DNA from: Chara braunii
Lineage: Eukaryota; Streptophyta; Charophyceae; Charales; Characeae
Assembly (NCBI GenBank): GCA_003427395.1
Contig: BFEA01000304.1
Location: forward strand, 1,409,497 to 1,473,496
Direction: 5' to 3'
DNA length: 64,000 nucleotides
Below, one piece after another: positions 22,368-35,477 of this stretch. Under the pieces are notes generated by a model that ran no database searches, was not told the DNA's origin, and saw only the letters and a program-made list of their open reading frames with translations. The position numbers and the translations under genes were made by a program. Numbering within the stretch: position 1 is the stretch's first letter; each line of letters opens with the position of its first letter.

Positions 22368-22370
<3 letters not shown>
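21950..22370 (-). mobile_element. inverted, truncated relative of the MITE-like elements
   Basis: Read on the minus strand, it matches the middle and 3' part of copies 1 and 2: the GATTTTTAA-type segment, the TTTGACA-type motif and the TTCGGGG tail. It lies between two (TA)n runs. Sequence is more diverged than between copies 1 and 2. Confidence 0.65.
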
Positions 22371-22399
<29 letters not shown>

Positions 22400-22527
22400 G
22401 CCCGGCCGGGCTACTGACCCCGGGGCACTCTGGTAGCCTAGATACGTATATAAATAGATTGTCAATGATAATTCAAAGAAAGATGAGAACGATATCAAGT
22501 CAAAAATCCCTTACATTTTAGCGACAT

Positions 22528-25500
22528 ACTTTGTCGAGCGCATCGGTCCCATATGGGGACCCTTTCAGTCGCGTCACACAATATTTTGCAGGGTTTTTTC
22601 GCAAGGTAGTTTTCGCTGCTCCGGTCGAGTGTGTCAGCCGCACCTCTTGCGAACCCCTAGAATAGGATAAGAGTTACGTGAGACACAACTTACGTTTGCC
22701 TAAGGGGTTGTTACCACCTTCGGACGACGTACCCTGGATGAGTTACCAAACCACGTGTGAAAGTTATTCGAGCGCAATCGCAGAGGTGACCCAACCGAGT
22801 GTGTTTCTCGTACGCTGTAGCATACGGGGTACGAACAGTTGAACACTTCTGGAGGCTGATTTCCTAAAGCGTGCCTCAGTGCTGGTCGACTAAAACGGTT
22901 CATCTAATCACGCGATACACTTCATAAATAAAACCAAACTCCATACGTAAATTGCCCTTAGCCCCTTCTTCACATCGACCCCTTCTTCACATCGGACCCA
23001 TAACCTTTCGACCACGTAAATAAACGGCATGGCGTGCGAGACTTTAAGGAAATATAACGATTACGTAGACCTTGTCATATTGACTAGTCATGCATGAATT
23101 CGCAAGCAGTCGAAAGCCTGAGGATGGCGTACTATGAGGTGCCCATAACCACGTAGTCCTTATTCATTTTGATAATCGCTTGCCACACTGTGTCGGATGA
23201 CACGCGCCTCGAGAGGTAAATCTCTTGACGCCAGACAATCGCGAGTGTGATTGCAAGATCTGCCTTCTTCTTCATCTTATGCGATTGAGCGGAAGGCGGA
23301 CTTTAACCTCTTTGTGACGACAAAGCGCCATTGACCTATGAGACGAGGCTCCATCTGCAAAGGCCGTCGAACATGTCAAGGGGTTTGACTTTGACGGCCA
23401 CTAGCGACTTCAACGCCCTGCTATAAAGATATAAAAATCAAAACTAAAAAGAGATCTCGCTTATCTCTCAATATGAATCTGCTCAATATTTATGCACGGT
23501 GAAAATGGACCGGTCAGTTACATATGATCACAAACAAAGTGCGACTTCCTTTCAAATACAGAAATGATAAAACATACCTACAATTACTCCGGAATCATAA
23601 AACATACCTACAATTACCCCCAAATTCAACATCAACAAATCACAAACTTCATGGGGTCAACTTCAACCACTTTCTGCACTCATATTACTTGCCTTATTCA
23701 CACAAGCCTCGAAGCTTAGTTCAACCTTCCAAAGAAAACACTAAGTCCTTTTTAAATGACCGTTTAATAAAGTCTGAGTAAAAATTCAAAGAAACGATTA
23801 AGCCCACAAGGGCTAAAACCTTAGGTTGAGCCGCGATAATGAGTTGTAAACTGACCTGTCACACAATACAAACTAGTTTGCGAAGTTAAGTATATGGATA
23901 ATAAAACAATCCTTGTACGGTTGGCTGAAATTAGTCAGATATTGAATCGTAATAATAAAAGAAGACATGTTACACAAAACAGACCAATTTGCAAAGTTAA
24001 GTGTATGGAGAATAAAACCTCATGTCACATCTTACTTCATCTTTTTGTAAGATTACGTCTTAGACTCTATATAATATATCAGATCAGGGAAAAGTTTTGC
24101 AATATCTTGTTTATTCACTATGAATCCCTAAAGTTTTCCTACAAAATATAATATAATTTCTAAAACTTACAAAAATTGGTAGCACTCATTTTAGATGAAG
24201 TGTCTTTTCAAAATTTAAACTCAGCTAAATGTGAGCTTAAAAAACAGTTCGATTTACCAAAGTTACATTTTGTCTAAATTTATGATTTAGTAAAAATGGG
24301 TACTTCCTGTAGTGAAAGTAGACGTACTAAATTTATCATAGGTCAGATATAAACTCAAAGACATAATTTGAACTTTGCTAAGATAAAAATTGTCTAACTC
24401 TTTAGATTTTTAAAAATCTCGGCAGCATTATCCTTAATGAAAGTGTCCTTTCAATATTTATAAAAAACTGAATATGAAATATAAAAATAATTTTAACTTT
24501 ACAAAATCAAATTTTGTCTAATTCTCCAATTTACGAAAAATTTGAGCAGCACTTCTTGTAGAATTGTTTTTTTTCATAAATTTTTAAAAAGTCGGATATG
24601 AAAAAAAAATAAAAGTTGAATTTTGTAAACGCAAAAAAATGACTAATGCTTTGAATTTGTTGAAATTTTGAGAGCACTTTCCCTAACGAAGGTGTCTTTT
24701 CAAAATTTACACAAAGTTTAATATGAAAAGCAGATTTAACTCTAAAATGCGAAAATTGAATGAAATCTTATTGCCTGAGCACGTGACGAGCATCTAAAGT
24801 TACTACTTTATCAAAAGATAACTCAAGTTAGAGTCATACTAGACTCACAGTTAAGTGAAGCACATGCGTCTACTAAAGTAAGTTTTTAAAAAAAAAATCA
24901 AGTTTTTTTTACATGAGATAATTTGTTGATCTTTCAAATAATTAACCCCTTACCCATTTTATATATGACATGACGCTATACCATTCTTCTTTGGAACAAT
25001 GTCCAACATGCCTTAGGTTATACGCGAATAGGTTGCACAACTATTTTTTTTTTTTTTTTTTGCATGTGACTAGACCATTATGCTTATAAACAATACAGAG
25101 TCACGTTAAACTGTTTAAATATCCAAAATACAAATGACTTTTTGATTTCTCTTCTGATATAGGTAGAGAATTACACCATTATGCTTAGAAACAATGCTCA
25201 ACCGTCTGTTCATATGCAAATATAAATAAATATTTGCAATATATATTCGTTTGTATTTAATGTATGACTTTAGACTAAAATCATTCTGCTTAGAAATAAT
25301 GCTTAGCCTTTCCAACAAAATCCTTCATGGGAATAAAGCAAGAGATCCAATCATTATGCTTAGAAACAATGCACAATCTATTTCAAGTCGCAAAAAAGTA
25401 TGAAGTTGGGTCATTCTGCATATAAAGAATGTCAAACTTTAGTAAGAAATCCAAACAGAAGCAAATAGACCAAACTGTTTTGCTTAGAAACAATGTTTGG

Positions 25501-26000
25501 CCTCACAAAGCAAACTAATAAACCCTAAAAAATAAATATAGCAACCAGATTATTCAGTTGGAAACAATGCCGAGTCCTTCAAAAAACAAACAAAACATAA
25601 CACTGAGTCATTCGGTTTGGAAACGATGCCTAGCCTTTGGTCGACACAGTCAAACACATGCAATACCTCATTTCTCTCACTTTCCTCCAGTTCATCCCTT
25701 AGTCTGATTTCAATCACAAAATAATATTGAGATTCACTCATGCATTCTTTTTACTTGATCTGATTAAAATTTGAAAAGAATCAAGAATCATAGGGGAACA
25801 CATGCATACCTCTCAAACAAACTAGAGAGATGTAGAAGTGGGGGTGTAGTGGGCTCACATATAAAAAAAATGTTATATCTGAAAATTTTCTGCCTTTAGA
25901 ACCTTGCCTAGGTTCTGGCAGAGCTCGCGCAATCGGTGGGGCGAACCGCCCACAGAGGGCGTCGCATGGATTACAGGTTTTCAACCCGTCTGCTGCCTTC
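22528..26000 (-). mobile_element. large repeat, copy C (inverted, partial)
   Basis: In reverse orientation it matches the 3' half of A and B: the CGACA end (22532), a subterminal palindrome (22545-22561), the block at 22700-22900 matching 19150-19330 of A, the block at 23040-23200, array 2 (about 24160-24720), array 1 (about 24970-25640) and the island at 25880-25990. The 5' half could not be traced. It is more diverged than A is from B. Confidence 0.7.
24160..25640 (-). repeat. hairpin arrays 2 and 1 in copy C
   Basis: Array 2 units at 24160-24720 carry the inverse of the GCTGCCGAAATTT core. Array 1 units at about 24970-25640 share TGCTTAGAAACAATG, the inverse of the copy B loop. Some arms still pair, for example CCAAAC with GTTTGG around 25473-25503, but many have decayed. 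Confidence 0.65.
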
Positions 26001-28627
26001 CTCTCCAAACCACTAACAATAGACTAGAATGACAATAAGAAAGACAAAAGGATAATCGTAAAGTCGCTCAGATACAAGGACGATGTACTCAGACCCGCGT
26101 GCGAGAGTCTTGTTGCCTATATGCGCATGAGAGACCCTCAATGGTGGCCAAAAACGTTGTAGGACAGGATCATTCAAATATAGCATACCCCATATGCTCT
26201 ATTCGAAACGTCAACAAAACGCATAAACCCTCAACTAAATATTGCGCGTGCAACAACCATTCGTAAAAATAAAGTATCGTAGCAGTGTACAACAAATATA
26301 CAACAAGTCACAGTGCTGCTCAACAAGGTTCAACAATACACAAAGCACAAGCACAACGGGAAGCAGTGTCGTGCACAGTAATGGTTCAACTCACACAGTG
26401 TAGTACAACGATAATATAAGAAGAACTCCTCAAAGCTTAGCATCACATAGCAGATGCTACGTTCAACAAGCAATGTCAGCCTCTAGGAATGCGTTGCAAC
26501 CTAGTAGATGCCAAACATAACAGTTCATTATTTGAATATAGTACCAACAATTTTAGTACTCGTCAAGAACTCATGCTGCTCAATACCTCAACAGACCGTC
26601 AGCAACAACTTCAATCTTCAGCGACAAAAAGAACAAACCCTCCTTTGCTTAACGCTTCAACTTCGACCATATAAGAACTCGAAACAAAATCGTGGACCTC
26701 AGCAGCAACAACCGAAGTACATGCAAATGTCAGCTCTGCAGACCACTGCTATGAGCGGTACGAGCTCCCACCGTTCGTACCCGCTTCCTGTGGTAACCTT
26801 TCTGACACCTCTAACTCCAAGTCCTAAAATGTTAAAGGATCAATAGACTATGCTTTCTCGGTTTGTATATGTACTGGGAATTAGAGTCAACAATGATTTT
26901 TTGTTCTCGTTGAACTCATCATACTACACATATGCCATCTGCTAGGCGGATGTGTCGCCTTACCCAACTTTAAGGCCCACTTGACCAGTGTTTTTGCCCT
27001 TATGTCAAAGTTCGAAATACACATTAACATTCATGAGCCTGCACCAGAATCCCTCCGGTCTCGCCCTGCCCAGGCATACCTCGCCACCTTTCGAGTCCCC
27101 ACAAACACGTTAACCTTCAAACCTCCCACAACAAATCGTGGTTGGTTGGTGGGGTATGCATGTTGGATTCTTCGGAACGTCATGTCAAAATGGGCATGAT
27201 AGAGGAACCTTACCAGCACTTCGAATACTCAGAGACCCTGTTTCGTACCAAAATGAGAATAAATCTTTCGCAAAATTTCGAAACAATTTTTCAAAAAAAA
27301 TTGTGTCGCAACGCTCACTGGCATGTCTTCCTATCCATAGCTAAAAAAGAGGCAAGCTCCACGCGTCTAGGTGAACCCTCTCTCTGTCTCTGATGTACCT
27401 AACTTGAAAGCTCGGTCAGAGTTCTTTGATTCATGCTGCCCGTTGCGTTCGGTCGCTCGCCACTACTCGCCAATGCATAAAATGAGAACTTGAATGAATC
27501 CATCGCCATAACCCAACCAAATTCCTCGCCCAACCACCACAATGATCACAGACCCCACGACTGAGACTAAAAGCCGGTGTTCCGACAACGATTGCAATTT
27601 CGTAGAAAATTATCTCGACAATGAATCACTAATGTCACCGTGGTAACAGAGACGACCACCAATGTTGACATAAGGATCACAACTATGGCAGTGGTCTTAC
27701 GATGGATATCATAATGACGAAACAACTTGAACGAGAAGAAAAAAACCGGGACTCGGATTGCGAGTATGAACAGAAAATCGGGTGGTACCGCAATCACCCC
27801 CTCATTATACTACATTAAAATGAATCTTCCACTAGATCATGGGAAAATACAACATTTTCCTTCTCTGCACTACACCTAGCCTCCATATTGTCAAAACTAC
27901 CCATAACTCCTAAATGCGACTTCACTATCGGATTCACTCATCATAAAAACCTCCCAAATACATCTTAGATCACCGAAATCATTAAAGAAACGACTGAATA
28001 ACTCCACTTTCATCCTGCTTGCCTCCTCGTCGCCATCTTGGACCTCTCTGTGACTAATCTTTCTATTCTAGTTCCCCACAACTTGTACATAAGAATCTAA
28101 CACTTTTATTCACTTCGGTGGGGCAAAAATCCCGGGAATGATTCTTCCCTCACCTCGTTTTGCTAAGAAACGGTCACACAACAGTTTCCTCCACCCGTGC
28201 TCACGCTTGCAGCCGCCATCGTTCTTCCTTCCTGCACCGAATGGACCTATCGCTTCTCGTCGTGTAGGTTGGGCCCTTATATACAAACTTATCCAACAAT
28301 TCCAACAGCTCCCGCTGTCCCAAAGGAAATTCCAACGGAAATCAACTACTGGATGGTCCGATTAGTTTTTCACCCCTAAACGTAAGTTCGACGAACTACT
28401 TGCTCGTTAGAATCGCCGCTAGCCTTCAACCAAAGCTTCCTCAGGCTCCCCTTGCTCAGACATAGTTAACCATCTCTCGGGTCCCAACGGTGCTCATATT
28501 TAAACCTCCCTCAACAAATCGTGTTGTGGTGGACAGTTCACCTGGAGAGCATCCCACACACAGGTTTCCACCTACTCGTGGGCCAAACACCCACCGGCTC
28601 ACATGCGCATTCAATTCTATAGACCGG
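26001..28627. other. unassigned DNA, possibly the decayed 5' half of copy C
   Basis: No gene recognised. The phrase AAACCTCCC-CAACAAATCGTG occurs at about 27119 and again at about 28503, so part of this stretch is itself duplicated. Reading frames are short and lack motifs. Confidence 0.4.
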
Positions 28628-30669
28628 TGTCGGCGTGAATACCCTTACACAGGTGTCCGCCCGTTTTTTTGCAGGCGACAAAAAAATAGTTTGATTTGAA
28701 GTTTGAGTAAACCACGCGAGTCGGGGTTGTGTCGGATTATTTGTGCTGACTAAATGGATGATCAAAGTAGAGAGTATGTCAGAACACCGTTTTGAGGCGC
28801 GTGTGATCTCTGTGTTTACTGATGATTGTGAAGCTGGCGTAGTTGTCGACCAAAATTTTATTCGTTTGATTAAACTAGGATTAAAACTATGTTGTCTCTT
28901 GATTGGTGCACTTGTCTGTGACTTGTGCGTACGCGCGGAGGATGACATCGACACGATGTGACTTTGAAAATATTTCAGTATGTCTGTGCATCGCGCAGTA
29001 TCCGATTATTTAGGTGTCAGTCAATACTAGATCCAACTTTGAGCCTAGTGCTATTCGTTACAGTATTGGACTTCCGACCAGAAGATTCAGGGATCGAGAT
29101 CGAGCGGCGGCGATGCAGGAATGTCAGAGTAGCGCGAAGGGATCGAGGGATTGAGGGCCTGGTGGGGCTATCCCCCTTGATTTTGCCATTGGCGTAGTCA
29201 AGGCGGTATTAGCGAGGCCTTTTTTTTGTTTTGTCCGTCGCTTTCTGATGGTTAAAATTTTCCTAAATAATTTATTATTTAGCGTCATGTTACCATTTTT
29301 CTTTTTGCTCCAATGTCTCTTTGACTTGGACGTGATGCTGGATTTAGTGGCCGTCACGGCAGTCGAGGATCTTGATTACACTCCTCTTTTGACGGGTCCG
29401 CCTGGATTTAGTATGCTCGAAATGTTGGCAAGATTTTTGTGCCCTACCCATCCTGGAACGCGACCAAGGAGGTCAGCATGGTGGAGTCCGTGGTTGTGAC
29501 TTCCCCTGTTTCCCACTTGGAGAGCGTCGATAGTCAAGAGTGGAAGAAACTCGAAGAACATTCCTGGTGGGCCGCGGGGCTGCAATGGTTGAGTGCGTGG
29601 GATCGGCCTGGTCCCCGTTTGAACGTTTACTATTACCCCTAAGATTTACACCGGGACCCTCTTCACCAGGGACCATACTACAGGCTTATAGCACACCACG
29701 CCCTCGACTCCGTGACCCGCTATCCACGCGTGGACTTGTCCATAGGTGGGCCAAAAAAGTGGCCAACTCTGGTTGGGCAGAGCAGATCGGAGGGAGTTGT
29801 GGCGGGGCCCGTGGCGATATTGATATGCAAATAATTCGTTGGACTACTGCTATAGGGACAAAGGACTAATCGATCCGACAAGTTGTTTGGATCCTCCGAA
29901 TATTCCCTCCGGATTGCTGGAGATGTGGGCAGGCTGCTATGCTAAGCGTTACCTGGCCGAAGGCGAAGACGACTAAGCCGACGAACGTGAGGAAGCAAGG
30001 AATATGGATATGGTAGGAAGGACGAAGGCATTTCTAGCCCGTTCCTCGACAAAAGTGGCGAAACCAAGACTCGTTTTCAACAATTTTTATCATGGCGAAT
30101 CCGGTCATGTGGTCGAATTTTGAAGCGGGTAGGCAGATGTTTTGCTGTGATCCGTGATAGCTGCGCGGAGACACAGATATGGTAGGTTAGAAGTTAGTTC
30201 GTTCGTCGGATCCCTAGTGGGGTTAGTTGAAGGAAGAAATTATCCGGGGTTTTTGGGTCATGGTGAGTCCAATGGCAGTGTAAGATGTCGTGCCAAAATA
30301 GCGGATTTGGCCGCACAAAGTGCAGGGAACTTAAGCGTGTGAAGTTGTTCGAAGAGGCGCATGCAACCACCCGTATTTTACCGAAAGATTTATTTCGTTT
30401 TGCTTGTCCCCCCGGAGGAGGTGGTGCTAGGGTAGTCGTGGGGTTTGGAACTTACCGTTGGCCGGTGCGCTGCTCGTCCTATTGAGGGAAGTAGCCTTTC
30501 CTCTATCTCTCTGCGTGCCTGGTTGGAGTAGAACGGATACTTCCATATTCCAGCAGAAGGTTCATTCTCGTGTTTTTTTTGTGCTTTCGGTAAGCATTGG
30601 GAAGTTTGCCATCACCCTGTTGCTTTAGGAAAGCCATTTGATTCTGATTTAATTCAGCGTGGGAGCCGT

Positions 30670-30819
30670 GTGTCATCTTGTCCTTTGGGAGATAACTAAA
30701 GTCCGTCACCGAGATAGCAAAAGTCGTACCTCTGCGTATGAGTCGTGTCATCTTGTCCTTTGGGAGATAACTAAAGTCCGTCACCGAGATAGCGAAAGTC
30801 GTACCTCTGCGTATGAGTC
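30670..30819 (+). repeat. 75-bp tandem duplication inside copy B
   Basis: The unit starting GTGTCATCTTGTCCTTTGGG is present twice (30670-30744 and 30745-30819), nearly identical, which suggests a recent local duplication. It is not seen in copy A. Confidence 0.9.
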
Positions 30820-32018
30820 GCCTTCGAACTCGGTCGCTGCTGTTTCCCGCAGTTACGACTCATCGGCCCAGTAGTAAAAATCATAGTTAGTCATCCTATA
30901 TTCTGTGGTTTTAAGTTTGCAGATGGTGGGGCTGATTTTTTCGACGTACTGTTGGTAGTGGGAGTATTGTTCCTGGGTTTCGTCTGCTGTTATAGTGGTA
31001 TTTTTTTGGCTTCTGATTTTTGAGCTACTATTACTATCCTCTGTTGTATCTTGCTGCGGAGCATTGGGCAGGCGACTTCTACCGTTACTAGAATACCTCA
31101 CACTATTATGCCGTGACACGGTATGCGAAACTACTACTGCTGATGAAGCTTTCACTGGGTTACTTGGTTGTGGTAGCCGCACTGGGATAACGGACTTCGC
31201 AATGTCCACTGCTGCTGAAGGTTGAGGCTGTTTCTGCTTCTTTTGACTGTGCACAGTCTACCGTTGCTAGTTCTTTTAACCGTGCACAAACTGTTATAGG
31301 TTGTTGAGTGATGTCATTCATGACTTAAAGTTTTTCTTAATTTTTGTCTGGGCGTCGTTGTGGCGCCGTGTTTTGGTGCTGTGCTTGGCTGTGGCTAGTG
31401 GTATATGCCATTGATCGAGGCACGATAGTGCTTAAGTTTGATACCGTGATCTGCGGAGATACGGTCTTGCTATTGTGTTACTCAGTCTGCTGTGCGGGCG
31501 CAATAAACAGTTGTGGAGACTGCAAATTTACTTGCTAGCAGGTGTGTTGCTCATATCGGTGTGATTTAGAGGAGTGCAAGATAATCAACGGTTGACAATT
31601 TGACTTTTGATTGGCCAAGCTGCTGCGATTCTGGTCGCCATTGCAGGACCCTCAGACGCCTTAAGGCAACGAGGCCCTCTCTTGGGAGTTGAGTTTAGGA
31701 CCGCATCAAGACTTTGTGGGGAGTCCGCCCACCGAATGCGGGAGCTTTGCCGGAACCTGGGCGAGGTTTTGGAGGCAGGGAATTGACAAGTATACCACTT
31801 TCTGGCTGTATGAACCCACTATACCCCTGTTTGACTATTTCTCTATAATTTGACTGTTGTATGCATGTGTTCCCCGATCTAATCAGACGGAATGAAATGA
31901 ATGTGTAAGAATGAAGCTTAATTTTTTTCTTTATTTTCAGTGAAAGCAGATCAAAGGATGAACTGGGAAAGGTGGGAGGAAGACAATTTGCATGTGTTTG
32001 ACACGGTCAACCGAGGAC

Positions 32019-32923
32019 TGGGTATTGTTTCTAAGCTAAATGACCCACAACTATATTTATTTGACTGCTTTACGAAGGACCAAACATTGTTTCTAACTTG
32101 AATGGTCTGGTTGCTATGTTTATTTTTGAGGGTTTGCTTGGCGGATCTTTGGGACCAAACATTGTTTCTAAATCAATGGTTTGGTCTATCTGTTTCTTTC
32201 GGGGTTTTTGACTGTTTTACGAAGGACCAGACATTGTTTATAAGTTGAATGACCTGATTGCTATGTTTATTTCTGAGGATTTGCTTGACCGATCTTTGAG
32301 ACCAAACATTGTTTCTAAGTCAATGGCTTGGTCTATCTGTTTCTTTCGGGGTTTTTGACTGAAGTTGGGTTAAGGGATCCAACTTCATGTTTTAAATGAT
32401 TTGATGATAGGCCGAACATTGTTTCTAAGGTGATTGGTTCAACCTTTTGTTTTATTTATGAGGAAAGATTTCTGGTATAAGGCTAAGCATTGTTTCTAAG
32501 CTGAATGGTTTAGCATGAAGCCACGCACATAAGTATTAAACTGAGTACAACAGAAAATGCCTTATTTATATTTGCATGTGAACTGACAGTTGGATATTGT
32601 TTCTAAGTTGAATGGTCCAACGCTAAGCCATATCACTAAGAAGAGAATGAAAGCTACATAATATAAATGGAAGTAGTCTGGGCAAGCTGAGCATTGTTTC
32701 TAAGTTGAATGGCTCAGTCCCCTGCCCATATATATATATATATATATTATAACAAAGTCATAAATTATTAAACTTTGAATACTAAACATTTCAGGGCGAC
32801 TAAACATTGTTTCTAAGCTGAATAGTCTAGTCATGTGCCCAAAGAAGAGAGAAGTAGTTGTGCAACTTGTTCGTGTATATCTTAAGGCATGTTAGACATT
32901 GTTTCTAAGTTGAATGGTCTAGC
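32019..32923 (+). repeat. hairpin array 1 in copy B: eleven hairpins, shared loop, covarying stems
   Basis: Hairpins start near 32019, 32078, 32153, 32224, 32300, 32410, 32482, 32589, 32687, 32798 and 32891. Each has a variable 5-8 bp outer stem, a single unpaired base (nearly always G) on the 3' arm, an ATT/AAT closing stem and a 12-nt loop close to GTTTCTAAGTTG. Outer stems differ in sequence but remain paired: GCTAAGC/GTTTAGC, GTTGGAT/GTCCAAC, CTGAGC/GCTCAG, GTTAGAC/GTCTAGC, GACCAAAC/GTTTGGTC, TGGGT/ACCCA. The hairpin near 32224 pairs poorly. A further hairpin at 32361-32386 (GAAGTTGG/CCAACTTC) has a different loop. Confidence 0.85.
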
Positions 32924-33198
32924 ACCATACCATATGTAAGTTGGGTACAATGGATAAATCATCTGACGGTTTCAAAAACTAATCTATGAGGATTTGACTT
33001 GGGGAATGGTGATAGTACTTACCAATGTGGTTTGACCTTGCATGTGACTGAGTGAGATAATTACTTAGTATGAGTTTCATTTTGATAGGTAGTTACTTCA
33101 GTTGCTCGCCACGTGCTAGAGTAAGAGGAGTTAGATCAATTCCTGCATTTTCTAAGTGAAATGTTTTTTACTTAGGATCATTTATTATACTTGGTCTT

Positions 33199-33750
33199 GT
33201 ATAAATTTTGGTAAGCTATTTTCTTTACGGGAAGCGCTCCCGAAATTTCTACAAAGTCTAGGAGTTAGTCAAATTTTGACTTTTCAAAATAAATGGCTTA
33301 GTAAAAATTTGAAAAGTCTTATTTTATAAAGGGAGTGCTGCCAAAATTTTTACTAATTCAGAGAGTTAGAAAAAATTGGAGCTTGAGGAGTCAAAGTTAC
33401 TATTTAGATCCTAAACTTAACTTTTTATAAATTTTGGAAAGCTACATTGTCTACGGCAAGCGCTGCCGAAATTTCTACAAATCTAAGAAGTTCGTTAAAT
33501 TTTGTCTGGATATAACTCATGTCTTATGTTTGAGTTTATATCTGACTAGTATAAATCTGGGAAGTCTAACTTTCTAAAGGAGATGCTGCTCAATTTTTTA
33601 CTAATTTAGGAAGTTCGACAAAAAATGACTTTCTAGAGTTGAAAATTATTTCAGTTATTCATATTTGAGCTAATATAAATTATGAAAAAGGCTCTTTTCC
33701 TACAAGAAGCGCTACCAAAATTTGCTTAGTTTAGTGAAGATAAATTATAT
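33199..33750 (+). repeat. hairpin array 2 in copy B
   Basis: Five or so units with TGTATAAATTTTGG-like left arms and GCTGCC-AAATTT-like right arms around a short AT-rich loop, colinear with array 2 of copy A. Period is about 110-125 bp. Confidence 0.7.
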
Positions 33751-35477
33751 TTTGACATGTGGCGATATTAGAATCCACTCTGTATGGGGAGATTATGCCA
33801 AAGGTCTATCTCTGCCTTGGACACTGACTTAGGAGTAGACTTAGACTTAGTTGACAAACAAGTTTAAGTAAGAATGTATTATGGAGATTTATTCTCCATA
33901 CACTAATGATATAGCTTGGGGGGTGACCTGTCTTATGTTACAGGTCCTCTTGATCGTGATACAGGATTTCGATTCAATTCAACCTGATCCCATGAGGATC
34001 ACTTTCTGTTATCACTGATAACATGTCGGTTGTCGATTCGTTGGTTTGCGACTGAACTCCAATCCACTCTCGTTACCCAATTTAAAATATTTTAACCCTG
34101 GTGATTTTATTGTGTTATTATGGTTTGCACCCGGACCTGTATTGAATAACCATTTAACAAAGGTACGGACTATTTTTTTTGGAAGGTTGGACAAAGGCTG
34201 GGGTTCGCATGACTAAAGCAAGGGGTATGAGTATAGAGAATGGTTGAACTTGACCCCATGTACTGTGTGAACTTTTGGTTGATTCTTTGATGTGATTTGC
34301 ATGTACGTTTTGTAGTTCGGACTTTAGAATTGTCTGTCTGCGATCACATACATATATATGGTTGAGAAGAGTCTCACTGTGATTGTGAGAAGTGATCGTC
34401 ACATATTTATTTCCCTCTATATATATACGTACATACTTATGTTTGAGTGTTCGCGTAGCCTAAAGAGCCCACGCTTGAGAGAGGAAATAAGACTCCCTTC
34501 TTTTATCATTTTTTTTGTTTCTTAGAGTTTCTTGGTCGGACATTGGTCCTGGGTCTGGATTCGAGGTCCTTGTCCAGGACATCCGAGGTCCTAGACTCCA
34601 CGTGGAAGGGATCACCCCTCGCGCAGAGCCTATTTTCCCTATCCACCGGGACACTCAGCCTAAAGACCAAAGGTGCTGAGGGGGTCGGACGACTATTCCT
34701 TCAGACGTGCAATATCGTAAAGGGTTTGACCCTCACGATACTTCGAGACTGACACTTGAGTGTCATAAGCGGTACTCAGATCCACGAGGGACCGCTTGAT
34801 TATGAACATTACATACTACGTCATCATTTCGACTGCTTGCGTATTCATGCATTGCTTGTCGATATGAGAAGACCCTACATTTGTGCGGTTTTATACTAAG
34901 TGTCACGTGTGTCGCCTATCCGACTTTTCACGTCGGAAGGTTATGGGATGATTACTGAAGGGACTAGGATTGTTTGGGTTGTTTTGTGTTGTGTAGTTTC
35001 GTGTGTGTGTGCGAGTGTTTTATCTTAAATTTTATGTTTCAAGTGTGGTATAACGTGTGGTAAGTGGGATGCGTCTTAGTCGACCGACGACGAATCTCGC
35101 TTGGGACTTCAGCCCCCAGCGCGTCGGTTTGCGTGCGGGTCCGATAGAGGAGTGGGATCACACGTGCCCCCTATGCTATAGCGAACGAGAAACATCCTCA
35201 GCTGGTCCACCTCTGCGATTGTAACTGATTAACTTTCGTAATGTGAACTGGTAGGTCGGTGGGGATACGCCCACCGAAGGGAGGTGAGGGCTTCTGCAGG
35301 TGGAGGTAAGTTGTACCTCGCGTTGACCCTATCATGTCGTAGGGGATCGCAAGAGGTATGGATGGCGCACTCGGCTGGAGTGGCTTGCGGAAGCTCCATG
35401 TGTATCGCGAGGTAGACCAACTCATGCGTGACGTGGTCGGGAGGGTCCCGCACTGTGCGGGGACCATGCGCTCGACA

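Larger units (their letters stand above)
28628..35477 (+). mobile_element. large repeat, copy B (about 6.85 kb)
   Basis: Colinear with copy A. It begins TGTCGG with GAATACCCTTACA following, and ends GCGCTCGACA. A strong palindrome at 35444-35465 (arms GGTCCCGCAC and GTGCGGGGACC, with one extra G) lies 12 nt before the end. No duplicated target site is visible at its borders. A 133-codon open frame at 30853-31254 on the minus strand is Ser/Gln/Lys-rich, has no family motif, and I found no equivalent in A, so I do not call it a gene. Confidence 0.7.

Noticed and set aside
30853-31254. 133-codon minus-strand frame in copy B as a gene
   Set aside because: Low-complexity Ser/Gln/Lys composition, no motif, and no counterpart found in copy A.
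32019-32923. CRISPR-like array
   Set aside because: Units are imperfect hairpins with irregular spacing of about 60-110 bp, no identical direct repeats, no uniform spacers and no cas genes. The context is a eukaryotic repeat.
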